A stretch of 64,000 nt of DNA from Sipunculus nudus (Eukaryota; Annelida; Sipuncula; Golfingiida; Sipunculidae): NCBI GenBank assembly GCA_026874595.1, contig CM049311.1, positions 58,905,953-58,969,952 of the forward strand. Reading direction: 5' to 3'. Below, piece by piece: positions 47,871-59,651 of the stretch (position 1 is its first letter; each line of letters starts with the position of its first letter). Under the pieces are notes generated by a model. The model was not told where the DNA came from. It did not search any database and saw only the letters and a program-made list of their open reading frames with translations. A program made the translations under genes and the position numbers.

Positions 47871-48081
47871 TGTATCCACCACAATTCATCGGAGTAGTGG
47901 CGTAAGAAAACTCGCTTGTGATATTGTAAAAGGTCAGTCTGAAGATTACAGCTTGAAAACGGACTACGTTCTCCGTAAATCTGAAGCACTGGAGTACTAC
48001 ACAATGCTTACCCGTGCTATCATGTTTACCCAGCTTTCTCCGGCTTTCCTGTGTGTCCTGGAGACTGGTGAAATTGACTTG
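47871..48081 (+). CDS. Candidate coding exon 2 of an unrecognised gene
   Basis: Part of the longest open frame in the window (47818-48234). The segment between TTTACATCAG/ and TTG/GTATTT has mixed third positions and protein-like composition. Outside it the same frame turns hydrophobic and AT-driven, so the exon probably spans only these 211 nt. It enters in phase 2 and leaves in phase 0. The peptide includes VRKLACDIVKGQSEDYSLK, VLRKSEALEYYTML and FLCVLETGEID and looks mostly helical and soluble. I do not recognise the family. Phases fit exon candidates 23279-23507 upstream and 53412-53663 downstream. The donor GTATTT is weak (no G at +5). Confidence 0.5.
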
Positions 48082-48542
48082 GTATTTTTTATTTCATTTG
48101 ATGGCTCTCTTTTGATCAGATTTTTTTTTTCGTTGACAGCTTTCTCCCAGCTTTTCATAATATATGGCTGCCTGCCTTTTTTGTCACCACTGGTACCTAC
48201 GAAGATGGATCGCCAGGTCCATGCTCTGTTTTGACAGTTTTATTCATGAAGTAAAAAGCTTAAGAAAACATCTATCGGTGAATTTTCTGGTAGGTGTGAT
48301 ATGAAGGCCTTTAGCTTATACTAGACTACTTATTGCAGGTCAGCACACAAGTCTTATTTTAGGTTCATTAACATTAGTGAAAGCTTTTTCCTCTGTGCAT
48401 ATCACTGTCAGAATAATACCTTCTTTATGAGACGAATTTTGCAGGTAGTTATTGGCTCCAGTCAAATCACACTATAGTCTTACATATTATGTACCTTGGC
48501 TCAAACAAATATATTTAACCAGGGTTACAAAAATAGCCATTA

Positions 48543-48827
48543 GGCCAAAAAAAAAATAAGGTATGGTTCTCAGGCACTTTTTTTCAGAAATCGGTGCGGG
48601 CGGGCGGTATTTTATTTTTGACCTTTTTTTTAATGCTCCGATAAAATGTCATATGATCAGTGAAAAGCATGAAAATAACAAATTTTTTGCTAAACAGGTA
48701 AAAGCACTACATAAATTGTACTATTTTTCTACTTGAAAGATAAAAATCAAAATAAACATTTTTGATGCGGGGGTTAAAAATTGACGCGGGCGGTGCCCGC
48801 GAACCACACCTTTTATTTTTTTTGGCC
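48543..48827 (+). mobile_element. Harbinger-type MITE, copy M5 (285 bp)
   Basis: Starts GGCCAAAAAAAAAATAAGG and ends CCTTTTATTTTTTTTGGCC, with TTA directly outside both ends (48540-48542, 48828-48830). It has the cleanest inner motifs (GGTATGGTTCTCAGGCAC; GCGGGCGGTGCCCGCGAACC) and is the best template for the family. It lies in the putative intron between exon candidates 2 and 3. Confidence 0.9.
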
Positions 48828-48830
48828 TTA

Positions 48831-49426
48831 GGCTAAACCAATTGGACAGCATTACAAACACTGCAGTGAAGGAGACTGAAATGTTTGATTAAAACCTGTT
48901 ATTTTATAGAAATTACTTTCTCAATGCCTTTTCAAGAAATTCCAATGTTGGATGGTGTCTTTTAGCTAATGACCATTTTTTTATAATAACTTTGGTACCA
49001 GCATCTAATCACAGTTTTCCTCAAGATGTCTTTGACCATGTCACTTCAATGACCATGGGACATAATTAACTCTTCTCTTATATTAAAATATTTTTCCTTC
49101 AAATTCTTGGCAAGAAATTTTTTTGGTTGAATCCTGGATAAGTGAGGGGTTCCTATAAATTTTATCCATATAATGACCAGAATTAAGTTTTTCATCATTA
49201 ACTGACTTTGAAAAAAGACCTAAATATAGAAAAAAAGGGCAATAGAAATAAATGAGACATTTCATGTCACAGGAATAAATGTTAAAAAAATCCTAAAAAT
49301 TATATTTAGTCAGACACAGATGAGCATCAGTTTATAAAATTACCTTTAAATTTAAAAAGAAATTTTGTCAGTTGTATTCAAATAAAGCTGAAAATATAAA
49401 AATACTTTAAGGAAAACATTAATTTA
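48831..49426. other. AT-rich non-coding stretch
   Basis: No feature recognised. Confidence 0.5.
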
Positions 49427-50267
49427 TACCCCTTTCACAAAATGTTTTCAAAATGATTTAGGCTAAGTGGTTTGGCTAAATCAGTTTGAATCCATGTTGT
49501 GCATTCACACGGGCATCTAGCACCAATGCATGAGGTATACGTTTCACATGTGTAACATTAGCCCCATTTACACATGTTTTTCTGGAGCGCTCTACATTGT
49601 TTAGCACGCACCAAGTCCCCCAAACGCGCCAGATTTCGAGGATTTTGGTCAAGAGCGCGCTACATTTTGACCACTGGTTTGAGTTGGTTCCAGATGAGTC
49701 TGGTGCGTGTGTAAACAGGAGTGGAGCGCTCTACCTTTACAGCACGCTCCGGCAAGACTTGGCCTTCCTGTGACTAGGATTTAGCTATGCGCACAAGGGG
49801 GAATCCAATCTAGACTGCTGCCCTAGATTGCAGTATTTATTTATATGGTGTAAACGTGATGCAGATTCTAGGCTGGGCCCAGTGCAATGCAGCCTAACTT
49901 GAAAGGGTAGCGCGCTCTACATGGTCACTTGGTCTGGCACAGTGTGAATGCAAGTTAAAATGTAGCCCGCTCTACATTTTTCTGGACCGGTATAGCGTGC
50001 GCCACATTTTTCTAGTGTAAATAGGACTAATGTAACAACATGCTGATACAAGCATTCTCACTTGTGCTATGACCCAAACCATTCTTGAGGGTTCACACTA
50101 CACTAGATAAAACTTCACATTCACAAGGTTTGACACCACCTCCTCTGAGCTGGATTCAAACAGTTTTGGCCAAAATGGTTTGAAAACCCCTTCAATTGCT
50201 GTGTGAACGCTCAAGTCCTATTCAAAATGGTTTGAAACTGGTTTGCATTTGCCATGTGAAAGGGGTA
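49427..50267. mobile_element. TIR element (841 bp) containing a nested element
   Basis: Perfect 13-bp TIR: TACCCCTTTCACA at 49427-49439 and TGTGAAAGGGGTA at 50255-50267. Inner arms repeat AAATGGTTTGAAA/GTTTCAAACC-like motifs in both subterminal regions (about 49440-49490, 50165-50240). Ends of the CCCCTTTCACA type occur in hAT-like and related MITEs, and the superfamily is not settled here. Interrupted by the element at 49551-50037. Confidence 0.8.
49551..50037. mobile_element. Nested MITE with GAGCGCTCTACATTT subterminal repeats
   Basis: Left TGTAACATTAGCCCCATTTA then CAC, and right GTGTAAATAGGACTAATGTA then ACA, are inverted over about 23 bp with three mismatches. Inside are at least six copies of a GAGCGC(G/T)CTACATTTT-like motif, a GC-rich cluster unlike the AT-rich flanks and a plausible transposase-binding array. 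Nested in the 49427-50267 element, so younger than it. Confidence 0.8.
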
Positions 50268-52013
50268 TTATTAAGCTTAATTGAAAATCACAAAAGTCCT
50301 GAAGAACTGTGAGCATTTTTCTTGCCTTCTTCCTTCGAGTACATCCTCCATTCCAGCTGTACTTAAGACTTGATGGGTTTGTTCATCTCTCCAGTGAAAT
50401 GAGCATGAGAAAGCTATCATTCATATAATTTAATTAACGACACTGAACTGGTAAGAAGCATCTGACATATTGACTTTATGTCAACCTGTCTGTTAAATAA
50501 TAAGTATGACAGATTACCATCATTCTCCCTCTACATTTTTGTCAATATAATTATATAACTGTACATAAGTAATATTTTGAGATATTTGTATGTATGTTAA
50601 TTCTTTAAAGGTCCATATCAAATTTCAATATGTGAGCACTTGCATCTCACATTTTTGGAAGAGAACTACTACCTGGGATTAAAAATGTAGAGGCAAATAT
50701 TCAGTTGTCATGGCATCAAGACTTTTGAAATTGAGATCTGATCATTAATTTGAATTTATGCCAGTGGATTCATAGATACAAACTTTTCTATTTTTAGGTA
50801 TACACATTAATTCACAGTTCAGAAGGAGTGACAATCATCATGGAATATGATAATATTTTTACACGTCTGGTTACTGTTAAACATTATTAATGTGGGGTAC
50901 TCCCATTTTCATTCACTTATTCGGCCATGTTCCCATGTTCAGTCAGGCATATCTATGTGACTGCACATTTGTGAATATTCATGAAGTCCTTCCTGGGTCT
51001 GGATCATGAGGCAGACCCACACCAAAATCTAATCAGTTTTTCAAATTGCTCATTTCTGAGGTGGTCTGAAAATTTCATGGGATTCCTTTTATGATTGTTT
51101 AAGTCATGTTGTGAACAAACACACACACGAACAGGAATGAACTCACACCCTCCTGACAGAGGCAATAACTTTGAGATAAAATTATAAATAAGAAATGAGA
51201 AATACCATTAAAAAAATATATTTGAGATCTGAATAATTTTTTAAAAAATTACCAACAAAAGATTTATTGGCATACTTGTACATGAACAAAAATATGAACC
51301 TTACATTCAGACTAGGAAATAGTGGAGAATATAAAGAGAAAAAATTGTGCAGAAAAGAAAAATTAAGCACTAAAAATATTTGGTTACTATGGCAACAAAG
51401 TTGATGAAATGTAGATGAGAATAAAATTTTATTTATTTGGGTGAAAACAAGGTTCCTGTTACCATGAAACCACATAAGTACCACAGTTCTGTAAGGACTT
51501 GAGGTAATTACAGAAACCTGCATCCAAAGGAATGGGCAAAAAGAAGAACAAGCACTCATGTACGCTGGATCCCACTTAGTCTAATTACAGCGGATAGGTA
51601 TCACAGGCAGTGGGCCAGACCCAAAGCTTCAACTGGTAATGGCTTATTGCAAGTTATTAATCATTATATGATTGGCTGTGTGGTTACTCTGTAGGAGCAG
51701 TCTTAAGAGTTGTCTTATGGCAAGTTCTGGTGTCATTAATAATGATAAAAGTTGAGCCAACTTGGTCTGTGGATTCTAAATGTGGCAGACTTGCAGTATT
51801 CAAAAGATACTGTGGTTGGCTGTTTGTTCACGAGGGTTTCAAATTCACAATATTCGTGAAACCAAAATTATCTGGAATATAAACCATGAAAAATATGCCC
51901 AATCTACACAGGTGAATTAACACTCCTTAATTAAACCTCAGCCTCATCAGCATCACATGTATGTTGTTTATGGTTAAGGTATGTTCAGTTAATGTGATAT
52001 GACTGTAGTATTA
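50268..52013. other. Non-coding stretch
   Basis: Contains a recursive-site-like string TTTTCTATTTTTAGGTATAC (about 50784-50803) and a block at 51811-51870 (GTGGTTGGCTGTTTGTTCAC and onwards) that resembles 56141-56205. The 125-codon minus-strand frame at 51182-51559 is Phe/Leu/Ser-rich from AT composition and is rejected. Confidence 0.45.
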
Positions 52014-52503
52014 TGGTATACCCACTGTCCATCCATCTGTTAACTTTTAGTGTCACCGCGATAACTTAACGAAGCTTTGATGGATTTTCACCATAATTAC
52101 TTACCAACAGATTATCTTGCCTGAGTTCAATTATAGGCATATATATTAAGGTCACAGGTCATTAGGCTACTTTGTGGTGGTGTCACCGCAATAACTTATG
52201 GAGAAATTTAAGGATTTTAATAAAACGTATCAGAAATGTTAATTAAATAAAATATCTTGCCTGAGTTTGATTTCAAGCAAAGTCCATGCATATTTAATGA
52301 GGTCAGAGGTCACTGCAGTTTGGAGGGAGGCACCTTTGTGACTTACAAAAAATCCTATGGAATTTAATGAAACTCATTAAACATATTTACCAATAGAGTT
52401 TCTCACCTGAATTACCTTCTCATCAAATTCATTCATATTTAATGAGGTCAGAGGTCACCAGATACACAACAGACATATTATGCACGTTTGCGGTGCTCTT
52501 GTT
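52014..52503 (+). mobile_element. Tandem-core element E with conserved AGGTCA direct repeats
   Basis: Begins near GGTATACCCACTGTCCATCC and ends TTGCGGTGCTCTTGTT, similar in style to the CTTGTT end of elements A-C. The core has three units of about 145-151 bp with GTGTCACCGC(G/A)ATAACTTA, ATCTTGCCTGAGTT and (T)TTAATGAGGTCAGAGGTCA. The direct repeat AGGTCANAGGTCA is intact in all three (52149-52161, 52300-52312, 52445-52457). No coding frame. Confidence 0.6.
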
Positions 52504-53411
52504 ATGGATTTAACTTAATGACCATGCTATTAACACCAGGTCCTTAGCCAGCTATCACAGCATGATACACTGGTGACCACAGCATGGTTATTCAGTTAAA
52601 TCAATAAAAATACGCATTTATACACTAACTTTATATACTGTTACTGTATATCCATAAAGTTGAAAGACTGATATTATAAACAGGAACATATTTTATGATA
52701 TCCATAAACTAGAGATTTATGTTATAAATGAATTATTATTTTTTTTTGTCAAATTGATAAATTATGTGTTCTAGTTAGATTATTAATGTATTAATGGATA
52801 TAATCTGCGTAGCTACTATTTATACTGATAAATAAATTTTCAGATATGCAAATGATGGTTGGTGGAAGACCAGCTATAAAATTATTCTATCAAAGAATAA
52901 AATTACCATAAACTCCACACCCTTGCTGTATAAAGCAGGCACACCTTAATATACAGGCTAGGTGCAGTATCAGCCAACAGGAGAGATAAGTTTAAGATCA
53001 CAGCTGTAAGGATTTTTAACAGATTGATGTTGATGCACTGTAGCCAAGTTAGCATGTTTCAGTGATAAAGGAATAGACCCGGCTTATTTCATGCCACAGT
53101 TTTAAGGTCAGATCTTTTTTGAATGAGACAAAAAAGCTCTTCTTATTGTCATGTTTACATGCTGGGTGTAATCTGTTTATCTTCTGCTCTTCCTCTGGTG
53201 TCCCATTTTCAGGACCTTGATGGCCAGGAAAGAATTGTCTTGTTTATCACATGACTACATACTTTGCTCCACAAACTGGCCACCATTGTTTGAAACTATT
53301 AATAATAAATGTCAAAAATGATTGACATGTGTTGCTTGCAGGCTAAACCCCCCTGAAGGGTGTGCTCTGTAGCTAGGTAAGTGGATTAATAGTCTCAGGG
53401 CTTTTCTTCAG
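52504..53411. other. Non-coding stretch, putative intron end
   Basis: AT-rich on the left. It ends in TAGTCTCAGGGCTTTTCTTCAG, a good acceptor for the exon candidate at 53412. AGCTAG/GTAAGTGG near 53375 is donor-like. Confidence 0.45.
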
Positions 53412-53663
53412 GAAAAGGAAAAATTCTGTTACACTTTAGAAGAATACTTCTTACAAGTGGTCCTTGTGTTCCGCAAAGCTGTTGCTCCTCCAGAAGATTG
53501 TCCACTTGAGATGTTTCTAAGGAGATCCTCTTCTGCTTCAAGACGCTGGAATGATGATACTGAGTACCTGGATCTATTAAAAACCTTAAACTATAATGTT
53601 ACTAGGAACATATCTCACAAAACCTCAAGCTCTCATTTAATTCCTGGAATATACATCACATAA
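53412..53663 (+). CDS. Candidate coding exon 3 (possibly terminal) of an unrecognised gene
   Basis: A pyrimidine-rich acceptor (GGGCTTTTCTTCAG) is followed by a frame open from its first base (phase 0) to a TAA at 53661-53663. The first 60 or so codons are protein-like (KFCYTLEEYFLQVVLVFRKA; DCPLEMFLRRSSSASRRW; NDDTEYLDLLK). The last 20 run into the 40/79-bp tandem array, so either the real donor lies before it (AAT/GTTACT near 53595 is the only weak one) or the stop is genuine. Phase matches candidate exon 2 (phase 0). No family recognised. The RRSSSASRRW stretch resembles a kinase-site-rich linker, which is speculation. Confidence 0.45.
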   Translation, partial: EKEKFCYTLEEYFLQVVLVFRKAVAPPEDCPLEMFLRRSSSASRRWNDDTEYLDLLKTLNYNVTRNISHKTSSSHLIPGIYIT

Positions 53664-53890
53664 CCTCAAACTCCCATTTAATTCCTGGATTATACCTAAA
53701 AAAAGTGAGCAGTCATGTAACTCTGGAATATATATCACATAACCTCAAACTCTCATTTAATTCCTGGAATATACCTAAAAAATGTCAGCTGTCATTTAAC
53801 TCTGGAATATACATCACATAACCTCAAGTTCTCTTTTAATTCCTAGAATTTATCTAAAAAACCTAAAATTATAATGCATATCATGGAATC
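53600..53890. repeat. Tandem array, 40/79-bp period
   Basis: ACCTCAAGCTCTCATTTAAT and relatives begin near 53622, 53663, 53742 and 53821. Two alternating half-units end in CTGGAATATACATCACATA or CTGGAATATACCTAAAAAA. It overlaps the 3' end of the exon candidate at 53412-53663. Confidence 0.85.
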
Positions 53891-56800
53891 TACCTGAAAA
53901 AGAGTTTCATTTTATGAGTTTGGCTTCATTTCATATCACTTCGATATTACCTGTTCTTGTTTGGGATGAGTTTTCCATGGGCCAAGTTCAGCTGGGTTGA
54001 GTTCAGTGGCGTAGTTTCCGATAGACAGTAGGCTGTGATATACTTTCAGAGATGTAATGTCAAATTCTTCATGGTTTACAGGGAAATATTGTAAAAGACC
54101 CCCACTCCCCCCCCCCCCAAATGAAAATGTTCCTGAAAGATCAAAATTAAAGAAAAATATTTCTTGATTGTCATTTTGCCAGGTTCATTGTTAACATTGT
54201 ATCATCTAAGGGGACAGGTGTTTAAGAAGAAACATATTAATTACTGTGTAAATGTAAGCACTTGTTAAAAGCAATTAATTTCTTTCCGCCCATTTGAATA
54301 ATTGTTTCTTCACACAACAGCCACCTGATTACCTCACAGGGGGTGATTCACCAGCGAAATACTTGACTTGATCCAGCCGGCCACTCTTGTTTCCACTTGG
54401 AACAATTTGTTAATAATTTGTCAAAATGAAATAGTCACATGCAGCGAGTGTATGAGGTAAAACGGCTGAAACAGACCTGAGCGTTGGGGACTGATTGTTC
54501 ATTGAACCAAAGTTAAACCACCTGTTGAAACTGCCACAAGGCACCAAGGATTAACTTTAATCCTTTATCTAGAGCTTAATGGACAAACTCCAGTGAAAGA
54601 TATCATTCTTGATATGCCACTCTTCATTCCATTCTTAGATGTGGGCATTTCAGGGATTCATCCAAACATTATAGGGTATTAAATAGAGCTCAAAATACCT
54701 CCGACAATTGTGAACATTAAGTCTCATGTAAAGGTTAACATAAAGATATTTTTGATATAAAATCTTTAAAGGACTATAAAAGTATCTTGTTCCACCAAAC
54801 TTTAGAAGGTTTCAAGTCCAGCATAAAGTGCTGCCTACAACGAGTACATTTAGGATCACCTGACATATAATCCTCCTCACACAGGGGTTATACACTGCAG
54901 TCATCCCAGGTCTCCTTTAGTTTTAACCGCTGCTTTGTTTAGCAAGGTTCTCTGGGTCACACCACCAGGGTGGGCACAGAGCAAAGAACTCTAATCAGAC
55001 CAATGAGGGCATGGTATTGCACAGCATCTAGCTCCAATTTTAAAAATGCTACTCCACAGAACCAAAAATTGGACCAATGAGAACAGGTGTCCCAGATTTA
55101 CAGAGTAGAGTAAAAAATGCCTAAAACAACCTTGAATAATTTAAGTTCCAAGGAAAAAGATGATCATAGATCTTCATCCCCTACAACTTCAGATGGACAC
55201 TGATAAACAGGAATCTTTAATACAATTACATTAGGTCATGGTTTACTAAATAAATTGCACAAGGCCCCCCCCCCCCCACCACCACCCCAAAAAATATATT
55301 TTCTCCTACAAAATCTGGAACAAAAAAGTTGGTAACAGGAATATATATATATTTTTTTTTAAATCATGGGAACTTTGTGCCAGCTTTCAGGAAGGACAAA
55401 AAATGAATTCACTTGTTGAAATGTTGCATATGGACAACACTACAAATCCATACTCCAAGGTTAATTTATGAATTCTTTGGAGGGATTGAGGCAAGAAAAC
55501 CAATTAGCAATATTTAGTGGCAACAAATTGTTGACCGAAAAAGAATAGGAGTGGAAATTCTGAAGAACATTTATTTTTTTATGCAGCCTAATGTAAATCA
55601 AACATGGAACCTTTCAGTATAAAGATGAATGGGTTTTACCTCACAACTTTTGTCTGCTGAACATCAGTAAAGTCTGCAAATAAGTCATTGCACTTTGTCT
55701 TAAATACCGAATCTAAGATGTGGAAGAGGCAAAATTATGTGCTAGTGTCATGCCAGCATGAAAATTCTATGGCAATAAGCGTATTGTTATTAGTTGCACA
55801 AACCCAGACCCCTTGTGGTAATTAAACGTTCTCCTCATGACAGTATTAATAAAAATCAGCAGTAATTAATCCTTATCTATAAGAGGGTTATATGGGCAGG
55901 CATTCTTAATACAATACTTGAAAATGATACTATTGTTCTACTGACCCTGAGGTGACCTATTTTTATGAACGTCCATCACGCTATAATATGGTTCTTCAGA
56001 GCTCTCTTTTATATTTGACCAGTCTCTCTTTTTTCTTGATTTGCAATTTTTGAGTTCCTTTGTGTCCACAATGAATTCCAACTTGAATTTGCAGCATGCT
56101 TTTTTTTCTGTACAAATAAAGTATGTAAAACCAGTTACTGTGATTGGCTTTTTTCATGAGGGTTTCAAAATCGCAATATTTGTGAAAGAAATCATTGATA
56201 AACTGGACCTTCATGAGTAAGATGAGTAAGACAATCATTTATTCTGTTGCCTCATTGATATATCATCTGTTATCCACTGAGTCAAACTTTGAAAGGCAAA
56301 AGTTTGATATTATAAAATAATATACATTTTCCATTACCCATAAATCAGAGGTTCATATATTGTCATATATTACCTCTCAGTAATCAACAAGAATTTCCAC
56401 TTTTTCAATTTTTTCTTAGATTCTCATCAAATTATTCAGATTTAAACACTGAAATCAGTGAAAATTGAGAAAATTTACCCTGAAACCAACCACAGTATGT
56501 TCCTGTGCATAGAGTGTAGGGACCACTTCATTGGGTGTTGGTGATTGCTTGAACCATTCAGATTTCTACTGTACCAGATTTAATGGCCCATGGCCAAGAT
56601 CTTCACCACAACATTGCACCTTTTCACCCAAAAGTTGCAAATGTATAATAGATTTTGTTAGCATTTAACAGCACATATACCTGTTCTACATTGTTATTAT
56701 AAAGTATTATAGGGTAGGGTGTGTCCCAGATGTTATTTGTATGAACTGCAAATGAGAAGGTCGCAGTAGGAACCCAGCCATGGCCTTATAGCTTGAGGCC

Positions 56801-58251
56801 AAATTGAGAAATCTTGAGATTTGCTCCAATGTGTTAGTAACAGGTTATTGGTTCTTGACTATTCCTAGTCTGGTACATGCATATTAAACCTAGCTAAAAT
56901 TCTGCATAAAAAACTTATTATTCTTATCTCATGGTCACCATCATCCTCATTTAATAGAGAGTGCCACCAATAGACCATGGACCAATTATTTAAAAATCTT
57001 CACCATCTAGGATACTTTTATCATCTGTTAAAAATATTCACTTTTCACTGCCAGAATTGCATCTTCAATTGCATTGAGTTTGTTGATACTCTATCAAGCA
57101 GATGTGAGTTTTGTAGAATTGATAAACTTTCTCAGTTTATCTGCTTTCTCATTTTGTCATTGCAAAGCATCTTCACCTTTCATAACCGAAACATTATATC
57201 TGTGGTAGTTTTGAATTCAGGTTTAATTCCATTAAATCATGTGATGGTCAGTTTTACAGAGAATTTCTGTGATTAGGGCTCATGACTTCTGGTTCAACAA
57301 GCCAACAACCAACAATCATACAAACAAGAATAAAGATTATTCTCTCATGTATACCACCAGTTATCATTAAGAGATAGCAGAGCAGGCAGAAAGTGTGTAT
57401 GATCCTGTCAGCTTGGGCTGCTACTTGTTCACATGTCAGTACTGAGGCTTTTTACAGTGATTTCCTGCTCAAAACAGGAACTGTAACAGTTGCTCAAGGC
57501 TGATGATTCTGTTGCTGAAATATTTATGAGTCTTCTGGCTGAAGTCAGGCAACAAGTCTTCTTTACTAACAGAAATCCATTGGTAAAAACTTTTTGGCTT
57601 TCTTTTCCGTGACACTCTGCAATATGTAACTACTTGGTCACTGATGGTTTTGGGACATGAACCAAGGTGTATAAAAGTAGCACCAACAAGACTGACAAAA
57701 CTGATTACCACCACATGAATCTGGTCCATTCATGTTTTTTTTTATTTTCAAAGGTTCTTTACTTTCACTACTACACTAGAAAGCTTTTATGCTTGTAAAG
57801 TTGATGGTTTTTTAGGATTTTGAACATTACATTGGTATGATTCAATTGTTCTCTTTAAGTAATAAAAAGTAGTATTAGTGTACTACAATAGTTCTCTCTA
57901 ACTATACATATTTTTTTTTCTAAATTCATGTTCCCTTTTGTTACCTTCATTAAATTATGTGTTATTAGTAGTTTATAAAAATTCATACTCAATTTACCTT
58001 TTAGAATTTGACAGACATATGAACGAGGTTCAGGCCTTCACACTGATAGTGATCTTTATGATATAAGTGAGTGTTAATCTAGTTGATTACCATACATTTA
58101 GGGGGAGGCAACTTTATTTTCTGGTCACGGAAATCTAAGCTTGTGTCTATCTGTCAAGTATTAATATATTCTTATGTTATATTTGTTTATTTGTACAATC
58201 ATTTGGTCATATATGATATTTATAAAATAACATTTTAATAGTGTCAGATGT
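53891..58251. other. Long stretch without a recognised gene
   Basis: Contains C-rich runs at about 54098-54118 and 55265-55277, a block at 56141-56205 similar to 51811-51870, and a complex patch at about 54300-54480. The 80-, 99- and 86-codon frames at 55996-56238, 56977-57276 and 57469-57729 show no recognisable family. I see no transposon ends. Confidence 0.45.
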
Positions 58252-59651
58252 TTGCACTGTGTCATTATTGTAATATGACAGGTCTTGTTGCACAGTCTGC
58301 TGGTAAACCCTCTGATGGTATGAATACCTGGCAGCGCTGTTGCAGCATATGTTGCTGTCCCCATGAATTCCTGTCAGTTCCCACAGTAAGCCACGCCTGT
58401 TGTAGAAGCTGCTGTGCAACAGATATCCCATACAGCAAGGGAATGGTCAGAAAGCCCATTACTTGGCTTTGTACAGCCGGTTTACAGTGCTGGTGCAGCA
58501 ATCAATGCTTACTTTTCTGACTGGGGCATTCAGGGACGATGCACTGCAGTCACCAGACATTTAACACTCTCTGGCATGACGGTTATAAATCTCACCAGAA
58601 TGTCCATCCCTGTCATGTGATATTGTCAGGGATGCCGTGAAAGAGTGGCCGGGAGTACGATGCTCACAGGTTTCTGAGAGCATTTGCCAATTACCCGAGT
58701 GGCAGACCTCGTGGTTGTGATGCCGCAGATAGTGGGCCTGCAGTCTCCGTGATCTTCTGATAAATTTATTTGATCAGTGCTCCGTCAGACGGACTTTACC
58801 AGGTTGATCATACAGATGTGGTGTTCAGCAGAATCTAGATTGGTCATCTCCGGGAATTGACCATCATTTGTAACCTGTCAGTGCCATTTATTCAAATCTG
58901 CACTCTAACATTGACCAGGAGGACACTTGATCCAACCAGGATCCTGAAATCCTTATGTCAATTTGCGTCAGGTGCACTTGAGTCCAGTGTGGTCATTTGG
59001 TAATTTCTATTGAGGACCCTGGCAATAACCTGCCATCCCTTCAGCATGCGATGCATGCTTGTCAGCTAATACTGGGTGAGACCAGGTGACATGTAGTTTT
59101 ATGGCCTTCATTAGACGTGGGGAGTAGAGCGATCCAGGCAACAAGTGGACATTGTCAGAACACCATATGTTCCATTGATGTGTGACTTTATTACATGCTC
59201 AACAGTCAAACAGGTTTACCCAGAGAGTGATTGTCCTGATGAGGTCCAATGACCTCAAGTTTCCATGACTACAAGAGCTGGATCCACTGAGCCTCAGGCG
59301 ACAAACCTGGCTTCATCCAGTGACACTGCAAGCTCAGTATGTCAAGGATGACTGTGAATTAAATAAATGATTTAATTACCTGAAGAAAACTTTGACCTTG
59401 AAGGAGTTACTTACTTTTTTATCATAATAATCATTGGATTAGCTGAAGCCTATGCTGTTTCCAGATGAGAAAGAAAGATGATACAATGTGTGACTTACAG
59501 GAATTGGCTGATTTTGCAGTTCAGTTAACACACTTTCAAGGCTGTTTATGTGCATTCCTTCAGTATTTATTATCATATTTGGACCTCAGTGCCTTTTGAA
59601 GAATTTATGGAATATATATGAGGGATAAGTTTTTGTTCAGTGACACAGTAA
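58252..59651. repeat. 1,400-bp tandem duplication, copy 1
   Basis: Head-to-tail with copy 2 at exactly 1,400 bp offset. By eye the copies differ at one base (C at 59090, A at 60490). Each copy starts near ACTGTGTCA (58256) and ends near TGACACAGT (59641-59649), so the junction holds a 9-bp palindrome. The unit is more GC-balanced than its flanks. Overlapping frames on both strands (up to 90-100 codons, some Cys-rich) are identical in both copies; none resembles a known protein and several oppose each other. Confidence 0.97.

Noticed and set aside
51182-51559. 125-codon minus-strand frame
   Set aside because: Phe/Leu/Ser-rich low-complexity peptide typical of translated AT-rich DNA, with no start or splice support.
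58248-58520. Cys-rich 90-100 codon frames in both 1,400-bp copies, considered as small secreted proteins
   Set aside because: No signal peptide or consistent start, strong overlap with opposite-strand frames, and conservation explained by recent DNA duplication.
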